DNA of 64,000 bases, taken from contig OZ241384.1 of assembly GCA_965200805.1 (NCBI GenBank), forward strand, positions 1,302,001 through 1,366,000, given 5' to 3'. Every line of letters begins with the position of its first letter. The stretch's first letter is position 1. This document shows, in pieces, positions 8,561 through 16,836 of the stretch. The DNA is from MPNP01 sp026709725 (GTDB lineage Bacteria > Pseudomonadota > Alphaproteobacteria > Rhodobacterales > Rhodobacteraceae). The notes beneath the pieces were generated by a model. That model saw nothing but the letters and a program-made list of their open reading frames with translations. It had not been told where the DNA came from and made no database searches. The position numbers and the translations under genes were made by a program.

Positions 8561-9577
8561 ATGCGACTTGCGACAGTCAGGAATGGGACACGGGATGGGC
8601 AGTTGGTGGTGGTCTCTCCCGATCTTTCCAGAATGCGTTCCGCCGAGCCAATCGCACCCACCCTGCAATCGGCTCTGGAGAGATGGGACACGGTTGCGCC
8701 GCAACTTGAGAGCCATGCAGCATCAATGACCACAGACAACACCCGGCCGTTTGATCCCGCCGGGGCCCTGTCACCCCTGCCACGCGCATACCAGTGGGCT
8801 GACGGGTCCGCGTATCTCAATCATGTCGAACTCGTTCGCAAGGCTCGTGGGGCCGAGGTTCCTGAACAGTTTCTCACCGACCCCCTGATGTATCAGGGCG
8901 GTTCAGATTCGTTTCTGGCACCCACCGAACCCATCGCTGTCGCAGATGAGGCCTGGGGGGTTGATATGGAGGCCGAGATCGCTGTCATCGTTGACGATGT
9001 CCCGATGGGCATCACCCCGGGTGCCGCCCGCAACCACATCAAGCTTCTCGTACTGGTCAATGATGTCAGCCTGCGCAATCTCATACCCGGCGAACTCGGC
9101 AAGGGCTTTGGCTTCTTCCAGTCCAAGCCGTCCTCGGCCTTTTCGCCGCTTGCCGTGACTCCGGCAGCACTCGGTGACGCCTGGGATGATCTCAAATGCC
9201 ATCGACCGCTCTCGGTGGATCTGAACGGCAAACCCTTTGGACGGGCCAATGCCGGCGTTGACATGACCTTTGACTTTGCCGAACTGATCGCGCACGCGGC
9301 CAAAACGCGGCATCTGACAGCAGGCACCATCATCGGCTCGGGAACAGTCTCGAATCAATCGAATGGCGGACCGGGGGTGCCAATTGAGCAGGGCGGGGTG
9401 GGATATTCCTGCATTGCCGAGATTCGCATGATCGAATCGCTCCGTGATGGGGCACCATCGACACCATTCATGCGGTTTGGCGATACCGTTCGAATCTGGA
9501 TGGAGGATGAACAGGGCCGGTCAATCTTCGGGGCGATCGAGCAGACTGTCGTGCCCTGCCATCCTGCCAGTGATTGA
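8561..9577 (+). CDS. Fumarylacetoacetase (FAH-family hydrolase)
   Basis: 338 residues beginning MRLATVRNGTRDGQLVVVS, the typical N-terminus of the short bacterial fumarylacetoacetate hydrolases. It has the mixed beta-roll core with metal-binding acidic residues in WGVDMEAEIAVIVDDVP and the GTIIGSGTVSNQ segment near the C-terminus. It hydrolyses 4-fumarylacetoacetate to fumarate and acetoacetate, ending the homogentisate route. The start at 8561 replaces an upstream GTG (8546) because the protein then begins as homologues do. Follows hmgA by 30 bases in the same operon. Confidence 0.93.
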   Translation: MRLATVRNGTRDGQLVVVSPDLSRMRSAEPIAPTLQSALERWDTVAPQLESHAASMTTDNTRPFDPAGALSPLPRAYQWADGSAYLNHVELVRKARGAEVPEQFLTDPLMYQGGSDSFLAPTEPIAVADEAWGVDMEAEIAVIVDDVPMGITPGAARNHIKLLVLVNDVSLRNLIPGELGKGFGFFQSKPSSAFSPLAVTPAALGDAWDDLKCHRPLSVDLNGKPFGRANAGVDMTFDFAELIAHAAKTRHLTAGTIIGSGTVSNQSNGGPGVPIEQGGVGYSCIAEIRMIESLRDGAPSTPFMRFGDTVRIWMEDEQGRSIFGAIEQTVVPCHPASD

Positions 9578-9593
9578 AATCCGGGACGTCACC

Positions 9594-10571
9594 ATGCCAT
9601 CATTTGCATCTCAGGGAGATCTCGCTGACAAGGAGATCTCGTTTACTGAAATCGGCCCCGGCCTCTACGCTTTCACTGCCGAAGGTGATCCCAATTCCGG
9701 TGTTGTTGTCGGTGATGATGCCGTGATGGTGATTGAGGCCCAGGCCACACCCAGACTCGCAGGCAAGGTGATTGAGGCGGTCCGCGGCGTTACTGACAAG
9801 CCGATAACCCATCTCGTTCTGACCCATTATCATGCTGTCCGGGTTCTTGGGGCCTCGGCCTACAGTGCCAATCAGATCATCATGTCTGCCACGGCACGCT
9901 CGATGGTTGTTGAGCGTGGTCAGGAGGATTGGGACAGCGAATTCCAGCGCTTTCCCCGTCTCTTTGCGGGTTATGAGGGCATCCCGGGGCTGACCTGGCC
10001 AACAACGACATTTGAGTCTGCAATGACTGTCTATCTTGGTCAGCGTCGGGTTGATATCTTGCATATCGGACGGGCGCACACTGCGGGAGATGCAGTCGTA
10101 TGGGTTCCCGATGCCCGGGTCATGTTCAGTGGCGATATCGTGGAATACCGATCAGCCTGCTATTGTGGTGACGGTCACTTTCTGGACTGGAACAGGACGC
10201 TGGATGCAATCGCCGTATTTCAGCCGGAGGCGATTGCGCCGGGACGGGGCGATGCCCTTGTTGGTGTTGATATGGCCTGTGAAGCCATTGAGTGCACCCG
10301 GGCGTTTGTCAACGCCACCTATCAACCGGTCAACGCTGTCGCTGCCCGTGGCGGGACACTCAGGGAAGCCTACATGGCAGCCCGATCAGCCTGCGATGAC
10401 CGTTTTGCTGATTACGCCATCTATGAGCACTGCCTGCCATTCAATGTTGCGCGCGCCTATGATGAAGCCCGCGGGATCGACACGCCCCGAATCTGGACGG
10501 CGGAACGGGATCGGGTTCTGTGGGCATCATTGCAGGGCGAAACGGAACCGCGATCTCCCCCCGATAATTGA
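9594..10571 (+). CDS. MBL-fold metallo-hydrolase-like protein of the homogentisate cluster
   Basis: About 325 residues of metallo-beta-lactamase fold. The usual THxHxDH motif is degenerate: LTHYHAVRVLGAS keeps the first two histidines but lacks the Asp-His. Later ligands look present: His in HIGRAHTAGD and Asp in MFSGDIVEYRS. It could bind one metal or have altered chemistry. The start ATG 9594 lies 16 bases after the fumarylacetoacetase stop; an earlier in-frame ATG (9444) would overlap that gene by 134 bases and is rejected. The stop overlaps the next ATG (TGATG), so it is co-translated with the monooxygenase. The role is unknown; perhaps a lactone or thioester hydrolase for an aromatic intermediate. 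Confidence 0.8.
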   Translation: MPSFASQGDLADKEISFTEIGPGLYAFTAEGDPNSGVVVGDDAVMVIEAQATPRLAGKVIEAVRGVTDKPITHLVLTHYHAVRVLGASAYSANQIIMSATARSMVVERGQEDWDSEFQRFPRLFAGYEGIPGLTWPTTTFESAMTVYLGQRRVDILHIGRAHTAGDAVVWVPDARVMFSGDIVEYRSACYCGDGHFLDWNRTLDAIAVFQPEAIAPGRGDALVGVDMACEAIECTRAFVNATYQPVNAVAARGGTLREAYMAARSACDDRFADYAIYEHCLPFNVARAYDEARGIDTPRIWTAERDRVLWASLQGETEPRSPPDN

Positions 10572-12130
10572 TGCCACCGCCGCGACGTATTTTTGCTCCC
10601 ACCCTGCCCCCGGGCCTCGCACGATCGGAATCCGGAAAACAGGTTGTTATTGTCGGGGCCGGTCCTGTGGGGCTGGCGGCTGCCATTGAACTTGCCAATC
10701 ACAACATCGCCACGGTCGTTCTTGATGACAACAATCAGGTGGCGACAGGTTCGCGGGCCATCTGCTGGTCAAAACGATCTCTGGAGATTTTCGACCGGCT
10801 GCATATCGGTGATCGGGCTGTCGCCAAGGGCGTCACCTGGCAGATCGGTCGGACCTTTCATGGCAACTGTGAAATCTTCAGTTTCGACCTCTTGCCGGAA
10901 GAAGGCCACAAACGTCCGGCATTCATCAATCTGCAGCAATACTATGTCGAGGACTATCTTCTTGATGTCGCCCTGGCATCGGATCTGATTGACCTGCGTT
11001 TTTGCAACACGGTTACCGGTATCGCCCTGCGCGAGGATGATGTCCTCGTCACAATCGAGACACAGTCGGGCCCGTATCATCTGTCCGCTGCGTATCTGAT
11101 TGCCTGCGATGGAGCCAGTTCGACAGTACGATCCTGTCTCGGACTCTCATTCCATGGCACCACGTTCGAAGAGCGTTTTCTGATCGCTGACATTGAAATG
11201 GAGACTCCCTTCCCGCCTGAACGCCGGTTCTGGTTTGAGCCGGCGTTTCACCCCGGCCAGTCTGCCCTTCTGCACAAGCAGCCCGACAACATCTATCGCA
11301 TTGATCTGCAACTTGGTCCCACAGCGGACCCCGAACATGAGCAACAGCATGGGCGGGTTCGATCCCGGATTGAAAAAATCGTGGGAACCCGCTCATTTCG
11401 AATCGACTGGGTTTCCGTCTATGTCTTCAAATGCTGCCGTCTCGAAAACCTGGTTCATGAACGGGTTATCTTTGCCGGTGATTCTGCCCATGTGCTCTCA
11501 CCATTTGGTGCCCGGGGCGGTAACAGCGGTCTGCAGGATATCGATGCGCTCTGCTGGCGGCTTGCGGCTGTTCTGAAGTCCAGTGCACCGGCTGCTATCC
11601 TCAATGACTATAACAGCGAGCGCCTTTATGCTGCCGATGAAAACATGACACACACTGTTCGCGCAACACGGTTCATGACTCCTGCCACTCCCATCGAGCA
11701 GATCTTCCGCAACCAGGTCCTGCGCCTTGCAGCCTGCGCACCCTTTGCCAGGGCCTGGGTGAATTCAGGCCGACTCTCAACTCCTGCTGTCTATCCCATG
11801 CCCGATCCATTGAGCGGAATCCTGCCTGCGGTAACCCGTCCGGGTTCCGTTGCTGCCGACGCACCGTTGGCGGACGGCTGGTTGATGGACCGGCTTCGCA
11901 CCAGGCCCACCCTGCTGTTCATCGGCAGTGATGGGAGGACCGATCCTGATATCCCTGCCGTCACAATTCAACCCAATGCCTTTATCACGGAGCGCTATCT
12001 GGGCGATCAACCCGCCGCCGTGTATTTGATCCGTCCCGATCAGGTGATTGCCAATCGCTGGCTCAATCCCACGGTTGACGAAATCGCAAGGGCGCAGAAG
12101 GCCGTCTGGACGCACCGCCATGCAGAATAA
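10571..12130 (+). CDS. FAD-dependent aromatic monooxygenase (PheA/TfdB/MhpA-like)
   Basis: 519 residues. Rossmann dinucleotide motif GAGPVGLAAAIELA lies about residues 28-41, the DG motif YLIACDGASSTVRS mid-protein, and the second FAD motif RVIFAGDSAHVLSPFGARGG in the C-terminal half. A C-terminal thioredoxin-like domain typical of phenol and 3-hydroxyphenylpropionate hydroxylases follows. These enzymes hydroxylate aromatic rings with NAD(P)H and O2. In this operon it may feed a hydroxylated phenyl compound into homogentisate, e.g. a hydroxyphenylacetate or 3-hydroxybenzoate-type substrate. The substrate is inference. Start ATG overlaps the preceding stop; the end overlaps the DUF2783 start by 11 bases. 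Confidence 0.88.
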   Translation: MPPPRRIFAPTLPPGLARSESGKQVVIVGAGPVGLAAAIELANHNIATVVLDDNNQVATGSRAICWSKRSLEIFDRLHIGDRAVAKGVTWQIGRTFHGNCEIFSFDLLPEEGHKRPAFINLQQYYVEDYLLDVALASDLIDLRFCNTVTGIALREDDVLVTIETQSGPYHLSAAYLIACDGASSTVRSCLGLSFHGTTFEERFLIADIEMETPFPPERRFWFEPAFHPGQSALLHKQPDNIYRIDLQLGPTADPEHEQQHGRVRSRIEKIVGTRSFRIDWVSVYVFKCCRLENLVHERVIFAGDSAHVLSPFGARGGNSGLQDIDALCWRLAAVLKSSAPAAILNDYNSERLYAADENMTHTVRATRFMTPATPIEQIFRNQVLRLAACAPFARAWVNSGRLSTPAVYPMPDPLSGILPAVTRPGSVAADAPLADGWLMDRLRTRPTLLFIGSDGRTDPDIPAVTIQPNAFITERYLGDQPAAVYLIRPDQVIANRWLNPTVDEIARAQKAVWTHRHAE

Positions 12131-12341
12131 TCGCCGCCATAACACCGATAATGCTGCCATGTACGATGCGGATTCTGTCTACGAAGAGATTCTCAGGGGA
12201 TTTGATCAGGCAGGGACCACAAATGCGATGGCGTTTGCCGCTGCACTGATCCTTGGTCTCTGCCACCATGTTCATGATGAGGATTCCATCCGTGACGCGA
12301 TTGCGAATGCCCTGCAGACACTGAACCCGCCGGCAGGTTGA
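12120..12341 (+). CDS. DUF2783 small protein
   Basis: 73 residues, with the DUF2783-like stretch DSVYEEILRGFDQAG, a hydrophobic central helix (AFAAALILGLCHH) and a short acidic tail. DUF2783 genes commonly sit beside FAD monooxygenases and MBL-fold genes in alphaproteobacterial aromatic clusters, as here. No catalytic residues are evident; it may be a small helical accessory protein. The ATG at 12120 overlaps the monooxygenase stop by 11 bases. The open frame extends upstream to 12048 inside the monooxygenase, which I reject as a start. Confidence 0.75.
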   Translation: MQNNRRHNTDNAAMYDADSVYEEILRGFDQAGTTNAMAFAAALILGLCHHVHDEDSIRDAIANALQTLNPPAG

Positions 12342-12344
12342 TCA

Positions 12345-12956
12345 ATGCCTCATTTTCGACATGAACAGCGACATGGTGCTCCCGCCCTGCCGGTTGCCGG
12401 GATCGATGAAGCCGGTCGTGGTGCATTGGCGGGTCCTGTTACGGCTGCTGCTGTGATCTTCCCCGGAGGCATATGGCCTGCAGGGCTTGATGACTCCAAA
12501 AAACTCAAGCCGTCCCGGCGTGAACATCTTGCCGAAACCATACGGACGATGGCAGTGGTTGCCGTTGCCCATATTGATGTCCCGACAATCGACGCAGTCA
12601 ATATCCTGCAGGCCACGCTCCTGGCCATGACCCGTGCCTGCCGGTCTCTTTGTCCTCTCCCCCACCATGTCCTCATTGACGGGAACCGGGGTCCCGACGA
12701 CCTGCCATGCCCTGCTACAACCGTCATTGGCGGAGATCGGGACTCCGTCTCGATCGCTGCTGCATCGGTCATCGCCAAAGTCGAGAGGGATGCAGTCATG
12801 CGTGCTCTTGATTGCCGGTATCCGGATTACGGATGGATCAGGAACAAGGGTTACGGGACCCGGGATCACCTGGCGGCACTGAACAGAATCGGCCCAACTT
12901 CGCACCACCGCACAAGCTTTGCACCGGTTCGGACCGCCCTGGCAAAATCATGCTGA
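12345..12956 (+). CDS. rnhB: Ribonuclease HII
   Basis: 203 residues. Removes ribonucleotides and RNA from RNA-DNA hybrids. The catalytic Asp-Glu pair is in AGIDEAGRGALAGPV (Asp21, Glu22). The third acidic residue is in HHVLIDGNRGP and the fourth in AASVIAKVERDAVM. The C-terminus GYGTRDHLAALNRIGPTSHHRTSFAPV is also typical. ATG 12345 begins 4 bases after the DUF2783 stop, so it may be read through from the aromatic operon, though the function is housekeeping. Confidence 0.96.
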   Translation: MPHFRHEQRHGAPALPVAGIDEAGRGALAGPVTAAAVIFPGGIWPAGLDDSKKLKPSRREHLAETIRTMAVVAVAHIDVPTIDAVNILQATLLAMTRACRSLCPLPHHVLIDGNRGPDDLPCPATTVIGGDRDSVSIAAASVIAKVERDAVMRALDCRYPDYGWIRNKGYGTRDHLAALNRIGPTSHHRTSFAPVRTALAKSC

Positions 12957-13166
12957 AACATATCACAGGGCATGATAGGGATGAGACTGTGATCGCGCAA
13001 AGTGTGCCGGCACCCAATGAATGCGAATGGTCCGGCCGGCCACGAAAACCGGTTGGCGATGAGAAGATAAAACCCGGAGGCCCGGATGGACCGCATGCAG
13101 CCCTCCCCCGAGCAGTTCCGCAAGCGTTTCACATCCGGGCCTTGCGGGTGAACCCCGGGCTGTAAA

Positions 13167-14084
13167 ATGGGTTCCGCCGGTCTGCTTCTTTTTGCCCTAG
13201 TCCTTGATGCCATTTTCGGTGACCCCCGATCCATCTGGGATCGCTTCCCCCATCCCGTGGTTCTTGCCGGTCGCCTGATCGACTGGGCGGATGATGTCTA
13301 CAATCATGGAGCCCGATCCCGGGTGCATGGTGTGCTGCTCATCGTCGTTGTCGCCCTCCTGTTGATTTTGTTCGGATTGATCCTGAGTGCAATTCCGGAT
13401 TTCGGACTGCTGGAAGTTCTGATCATTTCCGTACTTTTGGCCCAGAAAGGGCTGGTGCAGCATGCCTTCCTCGTGGCCTGTGGTTTGCGGGTCAATCTTG
13501 AGCAGGGCCGGAAGGGGGTTGCAGAAATTGTCGGCAGGGATGTCAGTGAGATGGATGAATCAGATGTTGTGCGGGCGACCATTGAAAGTCTGGCAGAGAA
13601 CTTTTCCGATGCAGTGATCGCACCCGCCTTCTGGTATCTCATCGCGGGACTGCCCGGTCTTCTTGTTTACAAGTTTGTGAACACTGCCGACAGCATGATC
13701 GGTCATCGTACCGCGCGCCATAGTCAGTTTGGTTGGGCCGCCGCACGCCTTGATGATGTTCTCAACTGGATCCCTGCACGCCTGACCGGCCTGCTGATCG
13801 CTCTGGCGCATGGAACCCCCGCGGCTCTTGCGGTCATGCTGACCGAGGCCCGTCAGCATCGTTCACCCAATGCCGGATGGCCTGAATCCGCCATGGCTGT
13901 CGTCCTTGGCATCGCCCTCTCCGGTCCCCGATCCTACGGTGGGGAAGCAACCGACGATCCTTTCACCAACGGTGCTGGTCGCCAAACCCTGACCGTTGCC
14001 GACATTGATGCCGCCATCAACGCCTGCTGGCGCAGTTTTGCCGCCTTCTGTCTCCTGGTCTGTTTGCTGCCTCTGGTCTTCTGA
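13167..14084 (+). CDS. cobD: Adenosylcobinamide-phosphate synthase CobD/CbiB
   Basis: 305-residue integral membrane protein that attaches the aminopropanol side chain to adenosylcobyric acid in cobalamin synthesis. The N-terminal signature DAIFGDPRSIWDRFPHPVV, VVRATIESLAENFSDAVIAP (mid) and TADSMIGHRTARHSQFGWAAARLDDV regions are all present, with several hydrophobic helices. Normal length. No other cobalamin genes are adjacent in the window, so it is an isolated member of the pathway here. The 210 bases upstream show no cobalamin riboswitch on the plus strand. Confidence 0.95.
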   Translation: MGSAGLLLFALVLDAIFGDPRSIWDRFPHPVVLAGRLIDWADDVYNHGARSRVHGVLLIVVVALLLILFGLILSAIPDFGLLEVLIISVLLAQKGLVQHAFLVACGLRVNLEQGRKGVAEIVGRDVSEMDESDVVRATIESLAENFSDAVIAPAFWYLIAGLPGLLVYKFVNTADSMIGHRTARHSQFGWAAARLDDVLNWIPARLTGLLIALAHGTPAALAVMLTEARQHRSPNAGWPESAMAVVLGIALSGPRSYGGEATDDPFTNGAGRQTLTVADIDAAINACWRSFAAFCLLVCLLPLVF

Positions 14085-14402
14085 TTCTTCATCTCCGCCT
14101 TCTGCACGGACTTCTGTCACCGCCGTTTTCCCGGGGCATCCCCCGGACTGTCGCGAAACACGTCTGCTCGGACAGGAGTGATGTCTCCTGCCTGTTGCCT
14201 CTGCAGTGGCTGCGGGAAGATGACGGACAACGCTTTTCAGATCAGGCATCATCGCAACAGAGGCTTTTCCTGCGCATGCTGATGACACACACGGAATACC
14301 CGGCAGCCATACGGGGGCGGGATTCATCGTGCACCATTCCGGGTCAGGATTGAGGTCATCGTCTGCGACAATCCCGCTTCTGGTCAAATCCGCATTTGAC
14401 TC
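14085..14402. other. Intergenic region cobD-IclR with possible antisense cobalamin-riboswitch-like motifs
   Basis: 318 bases with no convincing gene. On the minus strand it contains GCCACTG (plus 14204-14210), GCCCCCG (plus 14312-14318) preceded by a GGAA...GGTGC-like string, and a CAGGAGAC string. These are pieces of the cobalamin riboswitch consensus in roughly the right order. No minus-strand gene lies downstream, because cobD is on the plus strand. I regard the match as weak. Confidence 0.2.
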
Positions 14403-14434
14403 TCATAATATGAAATGTTATTTTCATAATATGA
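14403..14434. promoter_or_regulatory. Twin palindromic operator upstream of the IclR-type gene
   Basis: Two identical 11-bp palindromes TCATAATATGA at 14403-14413 and 14424-14434, centres 21 bp apart (two helical turns), in AT-rich DNA immediately before the regulator. This is the geometry expected for a dimeric repressor binding cooperatively on one face, probably the IclR protein itself. The second palindrome overlaps an in-frame ATG (14431), arguing for a downstream start. Confidence 0.6.
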
Positions 14435-14439
14435 GAATT

Positions 14440-15267
14440 ATGATGCACGATTCGATGCGACCCATCGGCGTCTCAAAACAGAATGTTGCGGGAACACAAA
14501 GCGTCTACAGGGCGATTGCAATCCTGCGCGGTGTCGCGCGTCACAATGAGGATGGAATTACAGCCAAGCGGCTGGCCGAGGAAATTGACCTGACGCTTGG
14601 GACCACACATCGACTGCTGAGCGCGTTCGTGGATGAAGGGCTGCTGACAGTCGATCACTTCACCAGGAAGTATCACCTCGGACTGGAAATCTACCAGATG
14701 GGCAGTGCGGCCCGGATCTTCTACATCACCCAGTTCATGGAAAGCACATTGCAGAAACTCCGGGACTTCACGGGTGAGACCGTTTTCCTGCTTATCAGGT
14801 CCGGCAGGGATTCGCTCTGTTTGCGACGCGTTGACGGCACCCTGCCGCTCCATGCCCTGACACTGCTTGAAGGATCACGGCGGCCCCTGGGGGTAGGGGC
14901 TGGTGGTCTTGCACTGCTGGCGGCGCAGCCGGAGCCGCTCTGTTCCCGGATTGTTGCGGGAAATCTGGAGACGTATCAGGAATACTTCGACCTGGATGCC
15001 GATGATCTGCACCGTGCAATCGCAATGACGCGTCTGGCCAGTGCGTCTCTGAATACAGGTCAGGTGCTGCCGGGTGTGCGGGCTGTCGGGATGGCTGCCG
15101 GACCGGAGACCAATCCGGGTCTTTGTGCGGTCTCCATTGCTTCAACAGACAGGCGCATGACGGCGACCCACCAGCGGTTTCTGGAAGACGCGCTGCGTGC
15201 AGAACTGGGCCAGATTGACTGGACGGTTTTTGAAATTGAGCAACAGATGAAAGGAGAAACCTCATGA
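14440..15267 (+). CDS. IclR-family transcriptional regulator
   Basis: About 275 residues. N-terminal winged helix-turn-helix: QSVYRAIAILRGVARHN, then ITAKRLAEEIDLTLGTTHRL as the recognition region. The C-terminal IclR effector domain runs from about YHLGLEIYQMGS to the end, including a RPLGVGAGGLALLA segment typical of ligand-binding IclR domains. It probably controls the downstream peptide transporter and D-amino acid genes and, from the twin palindromes, its own expression. The stop overlaps the start of the substrate-binding protein (ATGA), so regulator and transporter are one transcript. Starts at 14431, 14440, 14443 or 14455 are all in frame; 14440 is a compromise outside the core of the operator. 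Confidence 0.9.
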   Translation: MMHDSMRPIGVSKQNVAGTQSVYRAIAILRGVARHNEDGITAKRLAEEIDLTLGTTHRLLSAFVDEGLLTVDHFTRKYHLGLEIYQMGSAARIFYITQFMESTLQKLRDFTGETVFLLIRSGRDSLCLRRVDGTLPLHALTLLEGSRRPLGVGAGGLALLAAQPEPLCSRIVAGNLETYQEYFDLDADDLHRAIAMTRLASASLNTGQVLPGVRAVGMAAGPETNPGLCAVSIASTDRRMTATHQRFLEDALRAELGQIDWTVFEIEQQMKGETS

Positions 15268-16775
15268 GATCACTTGCTCTATCCCTTGTCATGGCTATCG
15301 GCTTGACAGGGACTGCGGGTCATGCTGGCCCGGATGACAATTCACTGAATATCGCCTGGTCGGGTGAACTGGCGACTCTGGATCGGTATTACAATGTCCT
15401 GCGAGAAGGGATTATTGTCGGGCGCCTGATCTGGGACGCACTGCTCTTCAAGAATCCTGACACACTCGAGTTCGAGCCGTTGCTGGCTGAGAGCTACAGT
15501 TTTGTGGACAGCACAACGATGGACTTTGAGTTGCGTCAGGGTGTCACCTTCCACAACGGTGAGGCCTTTGATGCTGACGATGTTGTGTACACGCTCAATC
15601 GTATGACCGATCCGGAGAACGGTGTCCTGACCCAGCGCAATGTCAACTGGATTGATCGGGCGGAAAAACGCGGGCCGTATTCTGTTCGGTTGCACATGAA
15701 ACGTCCCACTCCGATTGCGCTTGAGTTCCTTGCGGGACCACTTCTCATTTATCCCAATGAATACTATGAAGAAGTTGGGCCGGATGGAATGGGTCAGGCC
15801 CCGGTTGGAACCGGACCCTACAAGGTCACGGCCTTTGCCCCGGGCGAGTCCATCACTTTTGAGCGCAATGAAAATTACTTTGCTGGATCACCAAAGGGCA
15901 AGCCCTCCATTGATGTCATTCGGCAGCGCACGGTCCCTGACAACAACACCCAGATTGCTGAACTGCTGGCAGGAACTGTCGACTGGATCTGGAAGGTGCC
16001 GGCTGATCAGGCTGCCGCTCTCGCCGGTCGCCCCGGAATCAGCGTGGTGAACGAACAAACGATGCGGATTGGTTATCTGAGCTTTGACAGCAGCAACCGG
16101 ACCGGCAACAGCTCGCCGGTTAACGATGTTCGTGTTCGGCAGGCGATCGCCCATGCAATTGACCGTCAGGCGATTGTGACGGCACTGGTTGGCGGCAGCT
16201 CGGAGGTTGTCCATTCCGCCTGTCATCCGGCACAGTTCGGGTGCGAACAGGATGTTGCAACCTATGACTATGATCCGGACAGAGCCCGGGAGCTGTTGGC
16301 GGAGGCGGGATATCCCGATGGCTTCACCATTGATTTCCACGCCTACCGCAACCGGCCCTACGCCGAAGCGATCATGGGTTATCTTGATGCGGTCGGGATC
16401 AAGACAAATCTTGTCTATCTCAAATACGCCGCTTTGCGTGATCAGGTCTATGCCGGTGAAATTGATTTCAATTTCATGACATGGGGCAGTTATTCATTCC
16501 ACGATGTCTCAGCGATTGCCAGCCACTTCTTCAAGGCGACAAAGGATGACTACGCTGGTGATGAGGGGCTGATTGCTGACCTGACGATCGGTGACAATTC
16601 AGTTGACCGGGACGAGCGATTGGCAGCCTACTCACGGGCTCTCAAGGCAATCGCAGACAATGCATACTGGGTACCACTGTTCTCGTATAATGTGAATTAT
16701 GCCTTCAGTGACCAGCTTGAATTTGTGCCCAATCCGGATGAGGTGCCACGATTTTATTCAACGCGCTGGAAATAG
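15264..16775 (+). CDS. Peptide/oligopeptide ABC transporter substrate-binding protein (SBP family 5)
   Basis: 503 residues with a Sec signal peptide (MRSLALSLVMAIGLTGTAGHA) and the extracellular solute-binding family 5 fold. Typical blocks: LLAESYSFVDSTTMDFELRQ, FHNGEAFDADDVVYTLNR near residues 94-112, then GTGPYKVTAFAPGESITFERN. It captures peptides in the periplasm for the adjacent DppB/DppC permeases. Context with gamma-glutamyltransferase and D-glutamate genes suggests gamma-glutamyl or murein-derived peptides. First transporter gene; starts by ATGA overlap with the regulator. Followed by a strong hairpin (16787-16810) before the permease genes. Confidence 0.92.
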   Translation: MRSLALSLVMAIGLTGTAGHAGPDDNSLNIAWSGELATLDRYYNVLREGIIVGRLIWDALLFKNPDTLEFEPLLAESYSFVDSTTMDFELRQGVTFHNGEAFDADDVVYTLNRMTDPENGVLTQRNVNWIDRAEKRGPYSVRLHMKRPTPIALEFLAGPLLIYPNEYYEEVGPDGMGQAPVGTGPYKVTAFAPGESITFERNENYFAGSPKGKPSIDVIRQRTVPDNNTQIAELLAGTVDWIWKVPADQAAALAGRPGISVVNEQTMRIGYLSFDSSNRTGNSSPVNDVRVRQAIAHAIDRQAIVTALVGGSSEVVHSACHPAQFGCEQDVATYDYDPDRARELLAEAGYPDGFTIDFHAYRNRPYAEAIMGYLDAVGIKTNLVYLKYAALRDQVYAGEIDFNFMTWGSYSFHDVSAIASHFFKATKDDYAGDEGLIADLTIGDNSVDRDERLAAYSRALKAIADNAYWVPLFSYNVNYAFSDQLEFVPNPDEVPRFYSTRWK

Positions 16776-16786
16776 CCGGTCGCGGT

Positions 16787-16810
16787 CGGGGCCCGTCGTG
16801 CCGGGCCCCG
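16787..16810 (+). terminator. Intercistronic GC-rich hairpin (attenuator-like)
   Basis: Perfect 9-bp stem CGGGGCCCG / CGGGCCCCG with a 6-base loop, 11 bases after the substrate-binding protein stop and 27 bases before the permease start. No T-run follows, so it is more likely an RNA-stabilising or partial-termination element. Such hairpins often keep binding-protein mRNA in excess over permease mRNA. Confidence 0.6.
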
Positions 16811-16836
16811 TTCCCGTGCTTTCCGATGGCTGATTG

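Noticed and set aside
13863..14387. 174-codon minus-strand ORF antisense to the end of cobD
   Set aside because: Shadow of cobD; product has no recognisable features.
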